Source: Mucilaginibacter pallidiroseus | GTDB lineage: Bacteria > Bacteroidota > Bacteroidia > Sphingobacteriales > Sphingobacteriaceae | Assembly (NCBI RefSeq): GCF_007846085.1 | Contig: NZ_VOEJ01000005.1 | Span: 305,561 to 369,560 of the forward strand | DNA: 64,000 nucleotides | Direction: 5' to 3' | Shown here: positions 54,141 to 62,922 of the stretch, piece after piece | Layout of the letters: each line of letters begins with the position of its first letter | Numbering within the stretch: the stretch's first letter is position 1 | The notes under the pieces: model-generated | What the model was told of the DNA's origin: nothing | Seen by the model: the letters and a program-made list of their open reading frames with translations, nothing else | Databases searched by the model: none | Program-made: the position numbers and the translations under genes

Positions 54141-55007
54141 TAGTAGTGCTTTTTTCTTATCATCGGCAAAATTCAAGCTCCAAATGCCTCGAGTAGGGGT
54201 GAAGTTTCATATTCTTTAATTAGGCATTTTTAGCCCATCTAAGCCATTTTAATTTTTTGACACAGATTACCTCTGCTACCGCGATTCAAATTCATCAGGG
54301 GCAAAATACAAAAAACACTTAGTGTTAAATAATGAAATCATGTCTGCAGTGATTTTAGGATGATAATTATTCTCTTCTTTGAAAATAAATTGTTGATTCT
54401 AAATAATTATAAAGTAAATAAATATCAATTAATCAATATTTTATGTAATATATAAAAAGTGATAGTTTATCAAATGTCTTTAAAACTAGTATCAAATTAC
54501 TAATAATATTAGCATTTGTATTTATAACCATTTATATAATTTATAATTGTTTAATAATCAGAGTATTTCAACGATTTATTTAAGCTTAAAATATGAATAT
54601 AGCTAAAAACCACTCGAACAAAACTTAGTGTATTGAAGTAAAATTTAAGAATCTTTAAAAATTCGCGCTATTACCAACTGTGTATACGGGCATAGATTTA
54701 TACGAGCTTTTTGATGCGAGAAAAACCGGTGGGAAAAATGGAAAATAGCAGCGTTGTGGCAATCGTCGGTTTTTGAAAATAGATGAGAAGAAATTCAATC
54801 GTCCCTATAAATCTCTCGGAAGCCCAGAGGTCAATTAGTCGTGATTGCCGGGCCCCTTTGACGACCTTTCCAAGATCCATTAAGAAAAGTTTGTTGCAAA
54901 AGCATCATGATATTTTTCGAGAAGACGAAAGACAGAGACAGACGCTTTATGGATTTTAAAAAACATTTAAAAGCTGCATCTTGTAATACATTAAAGCATT
55001 ATACATA
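54141..55007. other. AT-rich intergenic stretch of about 870 bp
   Basis: No credible gene. The segment at about 54310-54650 is visibly much richer in A+T than the surroundings and full of stops in all frames. From 54670 to 54900 the composition is more normal and carries short open frames broken by stops, one of which reads RPYKSLGSPEVN, faintly like the end of an IS3-type integrase. At the right end a 19-codon frame at 54949-55008 runs into the LapA gene. A decayed mobile element is possible but unproven. Confidence 0.5.
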
Positions 55008-55286
55008 ATGAGCGTAAAAAATATTTTTGTACTAGTGGTGACAGTGCTGCTTACCATCGTACTAATGCAAAACACCGACGAAGCAAAATTCACAATTTTG
55101 TTTAGCGACATGTTTATTTCCAAGCTTACAGTAATGGCTTGTGTAGCATTAGTAGCATTTATAATTGGAGTGCTTGTAGGCAGGCCAAAAAACAAGAAGT
55201 ATGATATCGAAAGCTATCACGACGAGGTGCACGCTAAAGATGATCCCAAAACACTAAGCAATGAGGACCGTGATTATATAAGCTAA
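55008..55286 (+). CDS. LapA/DUF1049-domain membrane protein
   Basis: 92-residue inner-membrane protein with two helices (NIFVLVVTVLLTIVLMQNTD and LTVMACVALVAFIIGVLVGRP) and a charged C-terminal tail, the LapA (lipopolysaccharide assembly protein A) domain pattern. Its ATG overlaps the stop of a 19-codon frame upstream (TAATG). Partner unknown; it stands alone here. Confidence 0.8.
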   Translation: MSVKNIFVLVVTVLLTIVLMQNTDEAKFTILFSDMFISKLTVMACVALVAFIIGVLVGRPKNKKYDIESYHDEVHAKDDPKTLSNEDRDYIS

Positions 55287-55420
55287 TTAAAGCTGCGCCG
55301 TTGTTAGCAAAAATGAAAGCTGTGATAAGCTATTCAAATTGGTTCATGTTAGTGCATCCCTCCCTACTTGTCGACAACCATATTCGAGGCTGACTGCATA
55401 AAATCTCTGTCCATAAAAAA

Positions 55421-55455
55421 GCCGACTGACGAATATTTAGTATCGGTCAGCCGGC
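55421..55455 (-). terminator. Terminator of ispE
   Basis: 10-bp stem with one imperfect pair (55421-55430 with 55446-55455) and an A run on the left, 26 bp beyond the stop at 55481 on the minus strand. Confidence 0.55.
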
Positions 55456-55480
55456 TCAAGTTTTAGTCGCTAAGAAAATT

Positions 55481-56287
55481 TTAGACGTCGTAGAAAACCT
55501 GGCAACTTTCTTCGAGATGAGAAAGATCGGGAGTGTCTTTAAATATCCCAAAAACCGATGCGCCAGAGCCGCTCATACTGGCGTATAATGCACCACTCTC
55601 ATACAAGCTTGCTTTTACGCCACGTATAACGGGATGTGCATTGAAGATATGACCCTCAAAATCGTTACGAATGTGCCTTTTCCAGTCAGCCAGGGGCATT
55701 TGCACCAAGTCGTATAATGTTTCTTTGACAGGCGCCGGTTTTACGCCTCTGTAAGCCTCTGCGGTTGATACATGAGCATCTGGCATTACCAAAACTATTT
55801 TGTAGGCGGACAGGTCGATTTTTACCGGCTCAAACTCGTCGCCCTTTTCAAAAGCAAAGACAGGTTTGTTGTTAATAAAAAAAGCACAGTCGGCACCAAG
55901 TATCCGGGCATAGTCTTCCATCCTATCTGCGTCCAATCCGAGCTCGAATTTTTCATTCATCAGTTTGATGAAAAAAGCAGCATTGCTCGAACCTCCACCC
56001 AGCCCCGCGCCTATCGGGATATTTTTGTGAAGATGAATTTTCACAGGAGGCAATTTTGGAAAATCTTTTTTTAGCAGGTAGTATCCTTTGATGCAAAGGT
56101 TATCATTAACATCCCCAGGTATCGAAATTCCCGACGATTCAAAAATCAACTCATCGGCCTCGATCACTTCCAGCACGTCGTTAATTTTTATGGGGTAAAA
56201 AACTGTCTCGAGGTTGTGGTAGCCGTCGGGCCGGCGGGCAATAATGTTAAGGCCAATATTTATCTTTGCGTTTGGAAATACGATCAT
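55481..56287 (-). CDS. ispE: 4-diphosphocytidyl-2-C-methyl-D-erythritol kinase
   Basis: Fourth enzyme of the MEP pathway (IspD, one step earlier, is at 15322-16044). I set the start at 56287 (MIVFPNAKINIGLNI...); a longer frame from 56323 adds 12 residues before the conserved strand. 268 residues with GHMP kinase motifs: PNAKINIGL, GAGLGGGSSNAAFFI (ATP loop) and MSGSGASVFGIF near the C-terminus. Confidence 0.95.
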   Translation of the reverse strand: MIVFPNAKINIGLNIIARRPDGYHNLETVFYPIKINDVLEVIEADELIFESSGISIPGDVNDNLCIKGYYLLKKDFPKLPPVKIHLHKNIPIGAGLGGGSSNAAFFIKLMNEKFELGLDADRMEDYARILGADCAFFINNKPVFAFEKGDEFEPVKIDLSAYKIVLVMPDAHVSTAEAYRGVKPAPVKETLYDLVQMPLADWKRHIRNDFEGHIFNAHPVIRGVKASLYESGALYASMSGSGASVFGIFKDTPDLSHLEESCQVFYDV

Positions 56288-56463
56288 CCTGAAATTGATT
56301 AACACCGGTGTATTTTTAAACATCGGTAGGATACCAAAATTAGATTAATTTTCTTTGTGTTTTAATTCAGGGTGATTTAGTGAAAATTTAAGTAGAGCAT
56401 AATTATATCTCTTTTTAAAAACCACTCACTTAATCAACCATCCACCACTCACTAAAATAAACA

Positions 56464-57285
56464 ATGAAACAATACCTCGACCTGATGAGACACGTGATGG
56501 AGAACGGCGCGCAAAAGCATGATCGTACAGGCACCGGCACCCTCAGTGTTTTTGGCTACCAAATGCGTTTTAATTTGCAGGATGGTTTCCCAATGGTTAC
56601 CACAAAAAAGCTCCACTTAAAATCTATCATCCATGAGTTGATTTGGTTTTTGAGTGGCGACACCAATATCAAATATTTAAAAGATAACGGCGTGCGCATT
56701 TGGGACGAGTGGGCCGACGCCGATGGCAACCTTGGCCCGGTGTACGGTTACCAATGGCGATCATGGCCAAAACCGGATGGCGGCCACATCGACCAGATAA
56801 CCCAAGTGGTGAACACGCTAAAGACAAATCCCGATTCGCGACGCATCATGGTATCGGCCTGGAACGTTGCCGACGTTAACCAGATGGCGCTTCCACCCTG
56901 CCACAGTTTGTTTCAATTTTATGTGGAGCCCGCCAACGCATCAAAAGGCGAAACTAGGGGTAAGTTGTCATGCCAGTTATACCAGCGTAGTGCCGATATT
57001 TTTTTAGGGGTGCCTTTCAATATTGCTTCATACGCTTTGCTAACCATGATGATGGCCCAGGTATGCGACTTGGACTATGGCGACTTCATACACACCTTTG
57101 GCGATGCTCACATTTACAATAATCACCTGGAACAGGCGCAGCTGCAACTGAGCCGCGACCCGCGACCGTTGCCCACCATGAAGATCAACCAGGATGTAAA
57201 AGACATCTTCAGTTTCAAGTTCGAAGATTTCACTTTAGAAAATTACGACCCGCATCCGCACATTAAGGGAGTGGTTGCGGTTTAG
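56464..57285 (+). CDS. thyA: Thymidylate synthase
   Basis: Methylates dUMP to dTMP using methylene-tetrahydrofolate. 273 residues: the catalytic Cys is in [12 protein letters not shown], the folate/dUMP site in [23 protein letters not shown], and [13 protein letters not shown] is the variable insert. Its coenzyme product is recycled by dihydrofolate reductase, encoded two genes downstream. The gap after thyA is filled by an octamer array (57291-57378) and a four-helix-bundle gene, which separate it from folA. Confidence 0.97.
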   Translation: MKQYLDLMRHVMENGAQKHDRTGTGTLSVFGYQMRFNLQDGFPMVTTKKLHLKSIIHELIWFLSGDTNIKYLKDNGVRIWDEWADADGNLGPVYGYQWRSWPKPDGGHIDQITQVVNTLKTNPDSRRIMVSAWNVADVNQMALPPCHSLFQFYVEPANASKGETRGKLSCQLYQRSADIFLGVPFNIASYALLTMMMAQVCDLDYGDFIHTFGDAHIYNNHLEQAQLQLSRDPRPLPTMKINQDVKDIFSFKFEDFTLENYDPHPHIKGVVAV

Positions 57286-57290
57286 GTATT

Positions 57291-57378
57291 GGGTCATTGG
57301 GTCATTGGGTCATTGGGTCATTGGGTCATTGGGTCATTGGGTCATTGGGTCATTGGGTCATTGGGTCATTGGGTCATT
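57291..57378. repeat. Tandem octamer array, eleven copies of GGGTCATT
   Basis: Eleven perfect 8-bp units directly after the thyA stop codon. The reverse complement of the same unit recurs at 57819-57849, so the gene between them is bracketed by arrays in opposite orientation. Confidence 0.95.
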
Positions 57379-57443
57379 AAGGGAAAGTTTGATTTTGGCG
57401 GGATGGTTTGTTTGTTATTTTTATGCTTTAAACCTAAACTTGA

Positions 57444-57800
57444 ATGAGCAATAAAATCGAAGACCTCGAAATTTATAATCTGTCGGATGCCTTATCTAAT
57501 AAAATCTGGTCAATAGTTATTTCCTGGGATTATTTCGCTAAAGACACTATTGGCAAACAATTGGTAAGGTCGGCTGATTCGATAAGCGCAAATATTGCTG
57601 AAGGCTTCGGCCGGTTTCATTATAAAGAGAACAAGAACTTTTGCTATTTTAGCCGTGGCTCAATCATTGAGACGAAGAGCTGGCTAAATAAAGGTAAAAT
57701 GAGAGGGCTGATCACGGATGAAGATCATGTTACACTTATTTCTGATTTAGAAACGATTCATCACAAACTGAATAGCTACATTAAATACATTGGCAAGTAA
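57444..57800 (+). CDS. Four-helix-bundle protein (23S rRNA IVP / Avd-like family)
   Basis: 118-residue all-helical protein. The strongly conserved core of the family is visible: KDTIGKQLVRSADSISANIAEGFGRFHYKENKNFCYFSRGS, followed by ETKSWL and a final DLETIHHKLNSYIKYIGK helix. The family includes proteins encoded by intervening sequences in 23S rRNA genes and is related to Avd of diversity-generating retroelements, but its role outside those settings is unknown. Here it lies between thyA and folA, bracketed by inverted octamer arrays. No transposase, reverse transcriptase or rRNA is near. Confidence 0.9.
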   Translation: MSNKIEDLEIYNLSDALSNKIWSIVISWDYFAKDTIGKQLVRSADSISANIAEGFGRFHYKENKNFCYFSRGSIIETKSWLNKGKMRGLITDEDHVTLISDLETIHHKLNSYIKYIGK

Positions 57801-57818
57801 ATAATTGAACAATAACTA

Positions 57819-57849
57819 AATGACCAATGACCCAATGACCCAATGACCA
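57819..57849. repeat. Inverted copies of the octamer unit overlapping the folA start
   Basis: Units of AATGACCC: one 7-bp unit (57819-57825), two perfect octamers (57826-57841) and a last one ending in A (57842-57849). This is the reverse complement of the array at 57291-57378. The ATG of folA (57843-57845) lies in the last unit. Confidence 0.9.
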
Positions 57850-58325
57850 TTTCCATCATAGTAGCCATAGCCCAAAACAACGCTATTGGCAAAAACAACC
57901 AGTTACTTTGGCACATGCCGAATGATCTTAAACATTTTAAGGAGATCACATCCGGGCGTACCATTATCATGGGGCGCAAAACATATGAGTCGGTAGGTAA
58001 GCCGCTGCCAAGGCGCCGCAATATTGTTGTCACCCGGCAGGACATGCAAATACCCGGATGCGAAGTTGTAAAATCAATTGACGAAGGCCTGGCACTCTGC
58101 GCGCAGGACGATGAAGTGTTTATTGGCGGCGGTGCCGAGATCTACCGGCAGGCAATGGACAAAACCGATATCATCTACCTTACCATTGTCCATAAAGAGT
58201 TTGAAGCCGACACTTTTTTCCCTGAAATAGATTACCAGCAATGGGACGAATTGAGCCGGGAATACAACGAGCCGGACGAAAAAAATCCGCTACCTTACTC
58301 GTTCATCACGCTAAAGCGCAGGTAA
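57843..58325 (+). CDS. folA: Dihydrofolate reductase
   Basis: Regenerates tetrahydrofolate, completing the cycle with thyA. 160 residues: MTISIIVAIAQNNAIGKNNQLLWHMPNDLKHFK at the start with the catalytic Asp in MPND, GRTIIMGRKTYESVGKPLP and the GGGAEIYRQAM adenine-nucleotide site. Its start codon lies in the octamer array at 57819-57849, so no ordinary ribosome-binding site precedes it. Confidence 0.97.
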   Translation: MTISIIVAIAQNNAIGKNNQLLWHMPNDLKHFKEITSGRTIIMGRKTYESVGKPLPRRRNIVVTRQDMQIPGCEVVKSIDEGLALCAQDDEVFIGGGAEIYRQAMDKTDIIYLTIVHKEFEADTFFPEIDYQQWDELSREYNEPDEKNPLPYSFITLKRR

Positions 58326-58380
58326 CAAAAAAGCCGATTATTTTGTTTCAATTAAAAATTTCATGCTTGTGAAATTTTAT

Positions 58381-58388
58381 TAGATTTG
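58381..58388 (+). promoter_or_regulatory. Bacteroidota -7 element for secDF
   Basis: TAGATTTG, 52 bp upstream of the secDF start at 58441, matching TAnnTTTG; no good -33 box seen. Confidence 0.45.
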
Positions 58389-58440
58389 CCGTCTTATTAA
58401 AAACGCTTATAAACTAATTCATTACATATTTTAATTCGCA

Positions 58441-61422
58441 ATGCAAGGAAAAGGGGTTATTAAATTTTTTGCCATCATACTGGCTATTGTGTGCCTTTAC
58501 CAGCTATCATTTACCTGGGTGGCCCACAAAGTTGAAAATGATGCAAAAGACTATGCTAAGGGTAATGCCGAGAAAGAAAGGGCTTATCTCGATTCGATAT
58601 CTACCCAACCGGTGTATCCGGTATTGGGCCATACCTACCAATATTGTGTAGACAGGGAGCTTGCTCTTGGTTTGGACCTTAAAGGCGGTATGAACGTTAC
58701 TATGCAAATTTCTTTGCGCGAATTGGTACAGTCATTATCAAACAACAATACCGATCCTGTTTTTCAACAGGCGCTTACAAATGCGCAGGCACAGTTGGTA
58801 ACCAGCCAAACAGATTACATAACCCTGTTTGTAAACGAGTATGAGAAACTTGCACCTAACGGTAAGCTTGCAGCTATATTTGCAAACAACAACAACCAGG
58901 ACAAGCTAAAGTACAATGCTACAAACAGCCAGGTTGAGAGCTATCTTAAAGACCAAGCATCAGTTGCTGTACAACAATCATACACCGTATTACATACCCG
59001 TATAGACCAGTTTGGTGTAACCCAGCCAAACATACAGTTGCAAAAAAGCACCAACCGTATCCTGATCGAGTTGCCGGGTGTTAAAGAGCCTGAGCGTGTG
59101 CGTAAGCTATTATCAGGTACAGCAAAATTGGAGTTTTATCAAACTTATGATAATACCGAAATTTACTCGTTGCTAAACAACATCAACGGTATCCTTGCTG
59201 CCAAAGCAAAAACTGCAACTCCGGCAAAAGATACTGTTGCTAAAACCGCTTCTGTTGATACTGCTGCTAAAAAAGGCATCAATGCCGATTCTGCAAAGTC
59301 GCTTATCAGCAAATTAAAAAACAACACTGCTTCAGATACATCATTAGCAGGCAACCAAGCCAAGTTAGCTGCTCAAAACCCGTTATTTGCTGTTATGGCA
59401 CCAATGGTTTACCAGGGCGAAGGCGGCCAGCCACAATTAGCGCCAGGCCCTATTGTAGGCCGTTCTGCTGTTAAGGATACTGCAAAGGTTAACGCTTACC
59501 TGCGTAGTGCCGAAGTAAAATCGGTAATTCCGCAGAGCCTTAAATTCCTTTGGAGCGTAAAGCCTGTTAAGGATACTAAGGTATTTGAGTTGTTCGCTAT
59601 CAAATTATCAGGCGCTGAAAACGGCCCGGTATTAACTGGCGATGTGATCAATGATGCACGTAACGACGTTGACCAGATGAAAGGCGGCTACGAAGTTACC
59701 ATGTATATGAACTCGCAAGGTGCCCAAAAATGGAAAACCATTACTGCCGAAGCTTCAAACGGTGCCAATAAAAAAGCTATCGCCATTGTGTTGGACGATA
59801 ACGTTTACTCGGCCCCTACCGTGCAAAACGAAATTGCCGGTGGTGTGTCATCAATCTCTGGCGGTAACTTTACACAGGAAGATACAAAAGATTTAGCCAA
59901 CGTGTTAAAAGCAGGTCGCCTGCCGGCACCAGCCCGTATCATCGGCGAAGAAGTTGTAGGCCCGTCATTAGGCCAGGAAGCTATCAGCGCAGGTCTATTA
60001 TCGTGCGTGCTTGGTTTAGTTGTTATCCTGATTTTCATGATCGCTTACTACAACCGTGCAGGTACAGTTGCTGTAGTAGCTGTATTGATCAACGTATTTT
60101 TCCTGATGGGTGTATTGGTAAGTATCCGTGCGGTGTTAACACTACCTGGTATTGCCGGTATTATTTTGATATTAGGTGTTGCGGTAGATGCTAACGTATT
60201 GGTTTACGAGCGTGTTCGTGAGGAGCTTGGCTTGGGCAAAACAATCCGTGTTGCCGTGTCTGATGGTTTTAAACATGCTTTACCTTCAATCCTTGATGCT
60301 AACATCAGTACTTTCTTAACAGGTGTTATCTTGTTTATCTTCGGTTCGGGCCCTATCCAGGGTTTCGCCACCACATTGATGATCGGTATCGTAACTACCT
60401 TGTTCTGCTCATTGCTGATTGCCCGTTTAATTTTTGAATACATGCTTGAAAAAGGCTGGGATATTAAATTCTCACGCCCTTGGAGCTCTCATACATTTAA
60501 AAACGCTAACTACGGCTTCGTTAAAAACCGCTTTAAATTCTATGCCTTCTCTGGTATTTTCATCGCAGCAGGTTTAGTGTCTATGTTTACCCGTGGCTTT
60601 AACTACGGTGTAGATTTTGGCGGTGGCCGTACTTATGTAGTTAAGTTTACCAACGGTGTTACTACCGAGCAGGTACACGATGCAGTTGATGCAACCCTTG
60701 GCCGCGGTACCGAGGTTAAAACCTACGGTTCTGACAAGATCAGCATCACTACCAACTACATGATTAACGACAATGCGGCAAACGCAGATGATAAAGTACA
60801 GGCCGAGCTTATCAAGGCGCTTAACAGCACACCTGCTACCAAAATTACTGCTAACCAGATCTTGAGCCATCAAAAGGTTGAGGCTACTATTGCAAACGAG
60901 GTTAAGGCTTCTGCAAAGTGGACTATCATCCTTGCTATCGTGGTTATCTCGGCTTATATCCTTATCCGTTTCCGCAAATGGCAGTTTAGCCTTGGTGCGA
61001 TGGTTGCTACCGCGCACGATTCATTGCTGGTATTATCGTTCTTCTCGTTATTTAAAGGTTTATTGCCATTCTCTTTAGATATCGACCAGGCGTTTATCGC
61101 AGCATTGCTTACGGTTATTGGTTACTCAATTAATGATACCGTGGTAGTGTTTGACCGTATTCGCGAGTTCCTTGACCATCGCCATGCCAAAACTGATGAC
61201 CCTGCTGTGGTTATCAACGAGGCTATCAACAGTACATTAAGCCGTACCATTATCACCGCTTTAACCGTGGTATTGATATTGGTTGTATTGTTCATCTTCG
61301 GTGGTGACGTTATTCGCGGTTTCTCATTCGCACTATTAGTGGGTGTACTTTTCGGTACTTATTCATCAATCTGTGTAGCTTCGCCGGTAATCGTCGACTT
61401 TGGGAAAAAAGACCTTAAATAA
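58441..61422 (+). CDS. secDF: Protein translocase subunits SecD and SecF fused
   Basis: 993-residue RND-like membrane protein using proton motive force to aid protein export. SecD half: an N-terminal helix, ALGLDLKGGMNVTMQ, periplasmic P1 region containing an Ala/Lys-rich low-complexity insert (about 255-310), and six helices with GLLSCVLGLVVILIFMIAYY and GVAVDANVLVYERVREEL. SecF half from about residue 700: GVDFGGGRTYVVKF, and GYSINDTVVVFDRIREFL near 900. A single-protein SecDF is usual in Bacteroidota. Followed by a strong terminator. Confidence 0.96.
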   Translation: MQGKGVIKFFAIILAIVCLYQLSFTWVAHKVENDAKDYAKGNAEKERAYLDSISTQPVYPVLGHTYQYCVDRELALGLDLKGGMNVTMQISLRELVQSLSNNNTDPVFQQALTNAQAQLVTSQTDYITLFVNEYEKLAPNGKLAAIFANNNNQDKLKYNATNSQVESYLKDQASVAVQQSYTVLHTRIDQFGVTQPNIQLQKSTNRILIELPGVKEPERVRKLLSGTAKLEFYQTYDNTEIYSLLNNINGILAAKAKTATPAKDTVAKTASVDTAAKKGINADSAKSLISKLKNNTASDTSLAGNQAKLAAQNPLFAVMAPMVYQGEGGQPQLAPGPIVGRSAVKDTAKVNAYLRSAEVKSVIPQSLKFLWSVKPVKDTKVFELFAIKLSGAENGPVLTGDVINDARNDVDQMKGGYEVTMYMNSQGAQKWKTITAEASNGANKKAIAIVLDDNVYSAPTVQNEIAGGVSSISGGNFTQEDTKDLANVLKAGRLPAPARIIGEEVVGPSLGQEAISAGLLSCVLGLVVILIFMIAYYNRAGTVAVVAVLINVFFLMGVLVSIRAVLTLPGIAGIILILGVAVDANVLVYERVREELGLGKTIRVAVSDGFKHALPSILDANISTFLTGVILFIFGSGPIQGFATTLMIGIVTTLFCSLLIARLIFEYMLEKGWDIKFSRPWSSHTFKNANYGFVKNRFKFYAFSGIFIAAGLVSMFTRGFNYGVDFGGGRTYVVKFTNGVTTEQVHDAVDATLGRGTEVKTYGSDKISITTNYMINDNAANADDKVQAELIKALNSTPATKITANQILSHQKVEATIANEVKASAKWTIILAIVVISAYILIRFRKWQFSLGAMVATAHDSLLVLSFFSLFKGLLPFSLDIDQAFIAALLTVIGYSINDTVVVFDRIREFLDHRHAKTDDPAVVINEAINSTLSRTIITALTVVLILVVLFIFGGDVIRGFSFALLVGVLFGTYSSICVASPVIVDFGKKDLK

Positions 61423-61440
61423 TAAATAACACTTTTATTT

Positions 61441-61473
61441 AAAAGGCCCCAAAGAACATTTGGGGCCTTTTTT
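61441..61473 (+). terminator. Rho-independent terminator of secDF
   Basis: Perfect 13-bp stem (61441-61453 with 61459-61471), 5-nt loop, T run, 18 bp past the stop. Confidence 0.9.
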
Positions 61474-61596
61474 GTTATACTATTAGGTTAACGTCCGGCC
61501 CCCTAATCTCACATCCGGGCGCAAACTATAAATACATTGGCCGTATGCTTGGCGGTAAATCAAATTAATTATTACAAACACTACACATACAACACC

Positions 61597-62910
61597 ATGA
61601 ATGGCAACGATCAATCGAAGTTTCCGACGGTAATTATAATAGGCGGCGGTTTTGGCGGCATAGAAGTGGCCAAGCAGCTTGCAGATAAGCCGGTTGAGAT
61701 CATATTAATTGATAAGCATAACTATCATACTTTTCAGCCGCTGTTATACCAGGTGGCAACCGGAAGTTTGGAGTGCGAGTCGATTGCGTTTTCGCTGCGC
61801 AAAAACTTTGAAGGGCAAAAAAACCTGCGTTTTCGCAATGCCGAGGTTACCGGGATTAACCAGGCAACCAACACAGTGCATACAAGCATTGGCGATATGC
61901 AGTACGACTACCTGGTAATTGCTACAGGCTCAACTACCAACTTTTTTGGCAACAAAGACATTGAGCATTATGCAATGCCAATGAAATCTATACCTGAAGC
62001 ATTAAACCTGCGCTATCTGGTGCTGCAAAACCTTGAGGAGGCCAATTTAAAGGCTTCTAAAGAAGAAAGAGCGCCATACCTGTCATTTGTATTGGTTGGC
62101 GCCGGCCCTACCGGTGTAGAGCTTGCAGGCGCCTTGGCCGAATTGCGTAATCACGTTTTGAACAAAGATTATCCGGAACTGGTAAAGGATGAAATGAAAG
62201 TTTACCTCGTAGACTTTTTGCCGAAAGTTTTAGGGCCTTTTTCGGAAGAAGGGTCAAAAGCTGCTGAAGGTTATCTCAAGAAAATGGGTGTAGAACTGAT
62301 GCTTGGGGCTAAAGTAGAAAACTACAATGGCGAGGAAATAACCTTTGGTGATGGTACAAGCATCAAAACCAAAAATGTGATTTGGAGTGCCGGTGTTATG
62401 GGTGTTGTGCCCGAGGGCGTTTCAAAAGATGCCATTGAAAAAGGCAACCGCATACGTACCGATGAGATTTGCCGCGTAGTTGGCACCAGCAATATATTTG
62501 CCATTGGTGATGTTGCTGCCATGATTACCAAAGACACACCTAAGGGCCACCCTGGTGTTGCTCAAGTGGCAATACAAATGGGCGAGGCTACAGGTAAAAA
62601 CATCCTTAAGCTGTTACGAGGTGAGCAAACCGTTCCGTTTAAATACAACGACAAGGGATCGTTAGCAACAATAGGTCGTAATAAAGCTATTGCAGATTTA
62701 GGGAAGATCAAGTTTCAGGGCTTTTTTGCCTGGTTAATATGGATGTTTGTACACTTAATATCGCTGATGGGTGGCCGTAATCGCGTTGTGGTTTTCATTA
62801 ACTGGATTGCAAGCTACGTTACCTATAATGGCGGAAACCGCATCATCATCCGTAAATTTGCCCGTGAAGAACTGCATCAAAAGGATATGCAGGTTTCTCA
62901 AGTGGATTAA
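61597..62910 (+). CDS. NAD(P)/FAD-dependent oxidoreductase, type II NADH dehydrogenase-like
   Basis: Starting at the ATG at 61597 (MNGNDQSKFPTVIIIGGGFGG) gives 437 residues; an upstream TTG in frame is rejected. Two dinucleotide-binding folds are visible: FAD site IIIGGGFGGIEVAKQL and NAD site FVLVGAGPTGVELAGALAEL, and the second FAD motif NIFAIGDVAAM. A hydrophobic stretch near the C-terminus (FFAWLIWMFVHLISLMGG) would hold it to the membrane, typical of NDH-2, which passes electrons from NADH to quinone without pumping protons. It precedes the HMG-CoA lyase by 12 bp. Confidence 0.92.
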   Translation: MNGNDQSKFPTVIIIGGGFGGIEVAKQLADKPVEIILIDKHNYHTFQPLLYQVATGSLECESIAFSLRKNFEGQKNLRFRNAEVTGINQATNTVHTSIGDMQYDYLVIATGSTTNFFGNKDIEHYAMPMKSIPEALNLRYLVLQNLEEANLKASKEERAPYLSFVLVGAGPTGVELAGALAELRNHVLNKDYPELVKDEMKVYLVDFLPKVLGPFSEEGSKAAEGYLKKMGVELMLGAKVENYNGEEITFGDGTSIKTKNVIWSAGVMGVVPEGVSKDAIEKGNRIRTDEICRVVGTSNIFAIGDVAAMITKDTPKGHPGVAQVAIQMGEATGKNILKLLRGEQTVPFKYNDKGSLATIGRNKAIADLGKIKFQGFFAWLIWMFVHLISLMGGRNRVVVFINWIASYVTYNGGNRIIIRKFAREELHQKDMQVSQVD

Positions 62911-62922
62911 TTTTCGCAATCA

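Noticed and set aside
54780..54840. Transposase-like phrase RPYKSLGSPEVN
   Set aside because: Only about 25 codons between stops with a weak match to the IS3 end; no DDE motif and no terminal repeats found, so not annotated as an IS.
54698..54880. Minus-strand frame of 60 codons in the AT-rich stretch
   Set aside because: No motif, no start context and no neighbour logic; kept only as part of the unexplained island.
57291..57378. CRISPR array suspected from the regular octamer repeat
   Set aside because: Units are 8 bp and directly abut with no spacers; no cas gene in the window.
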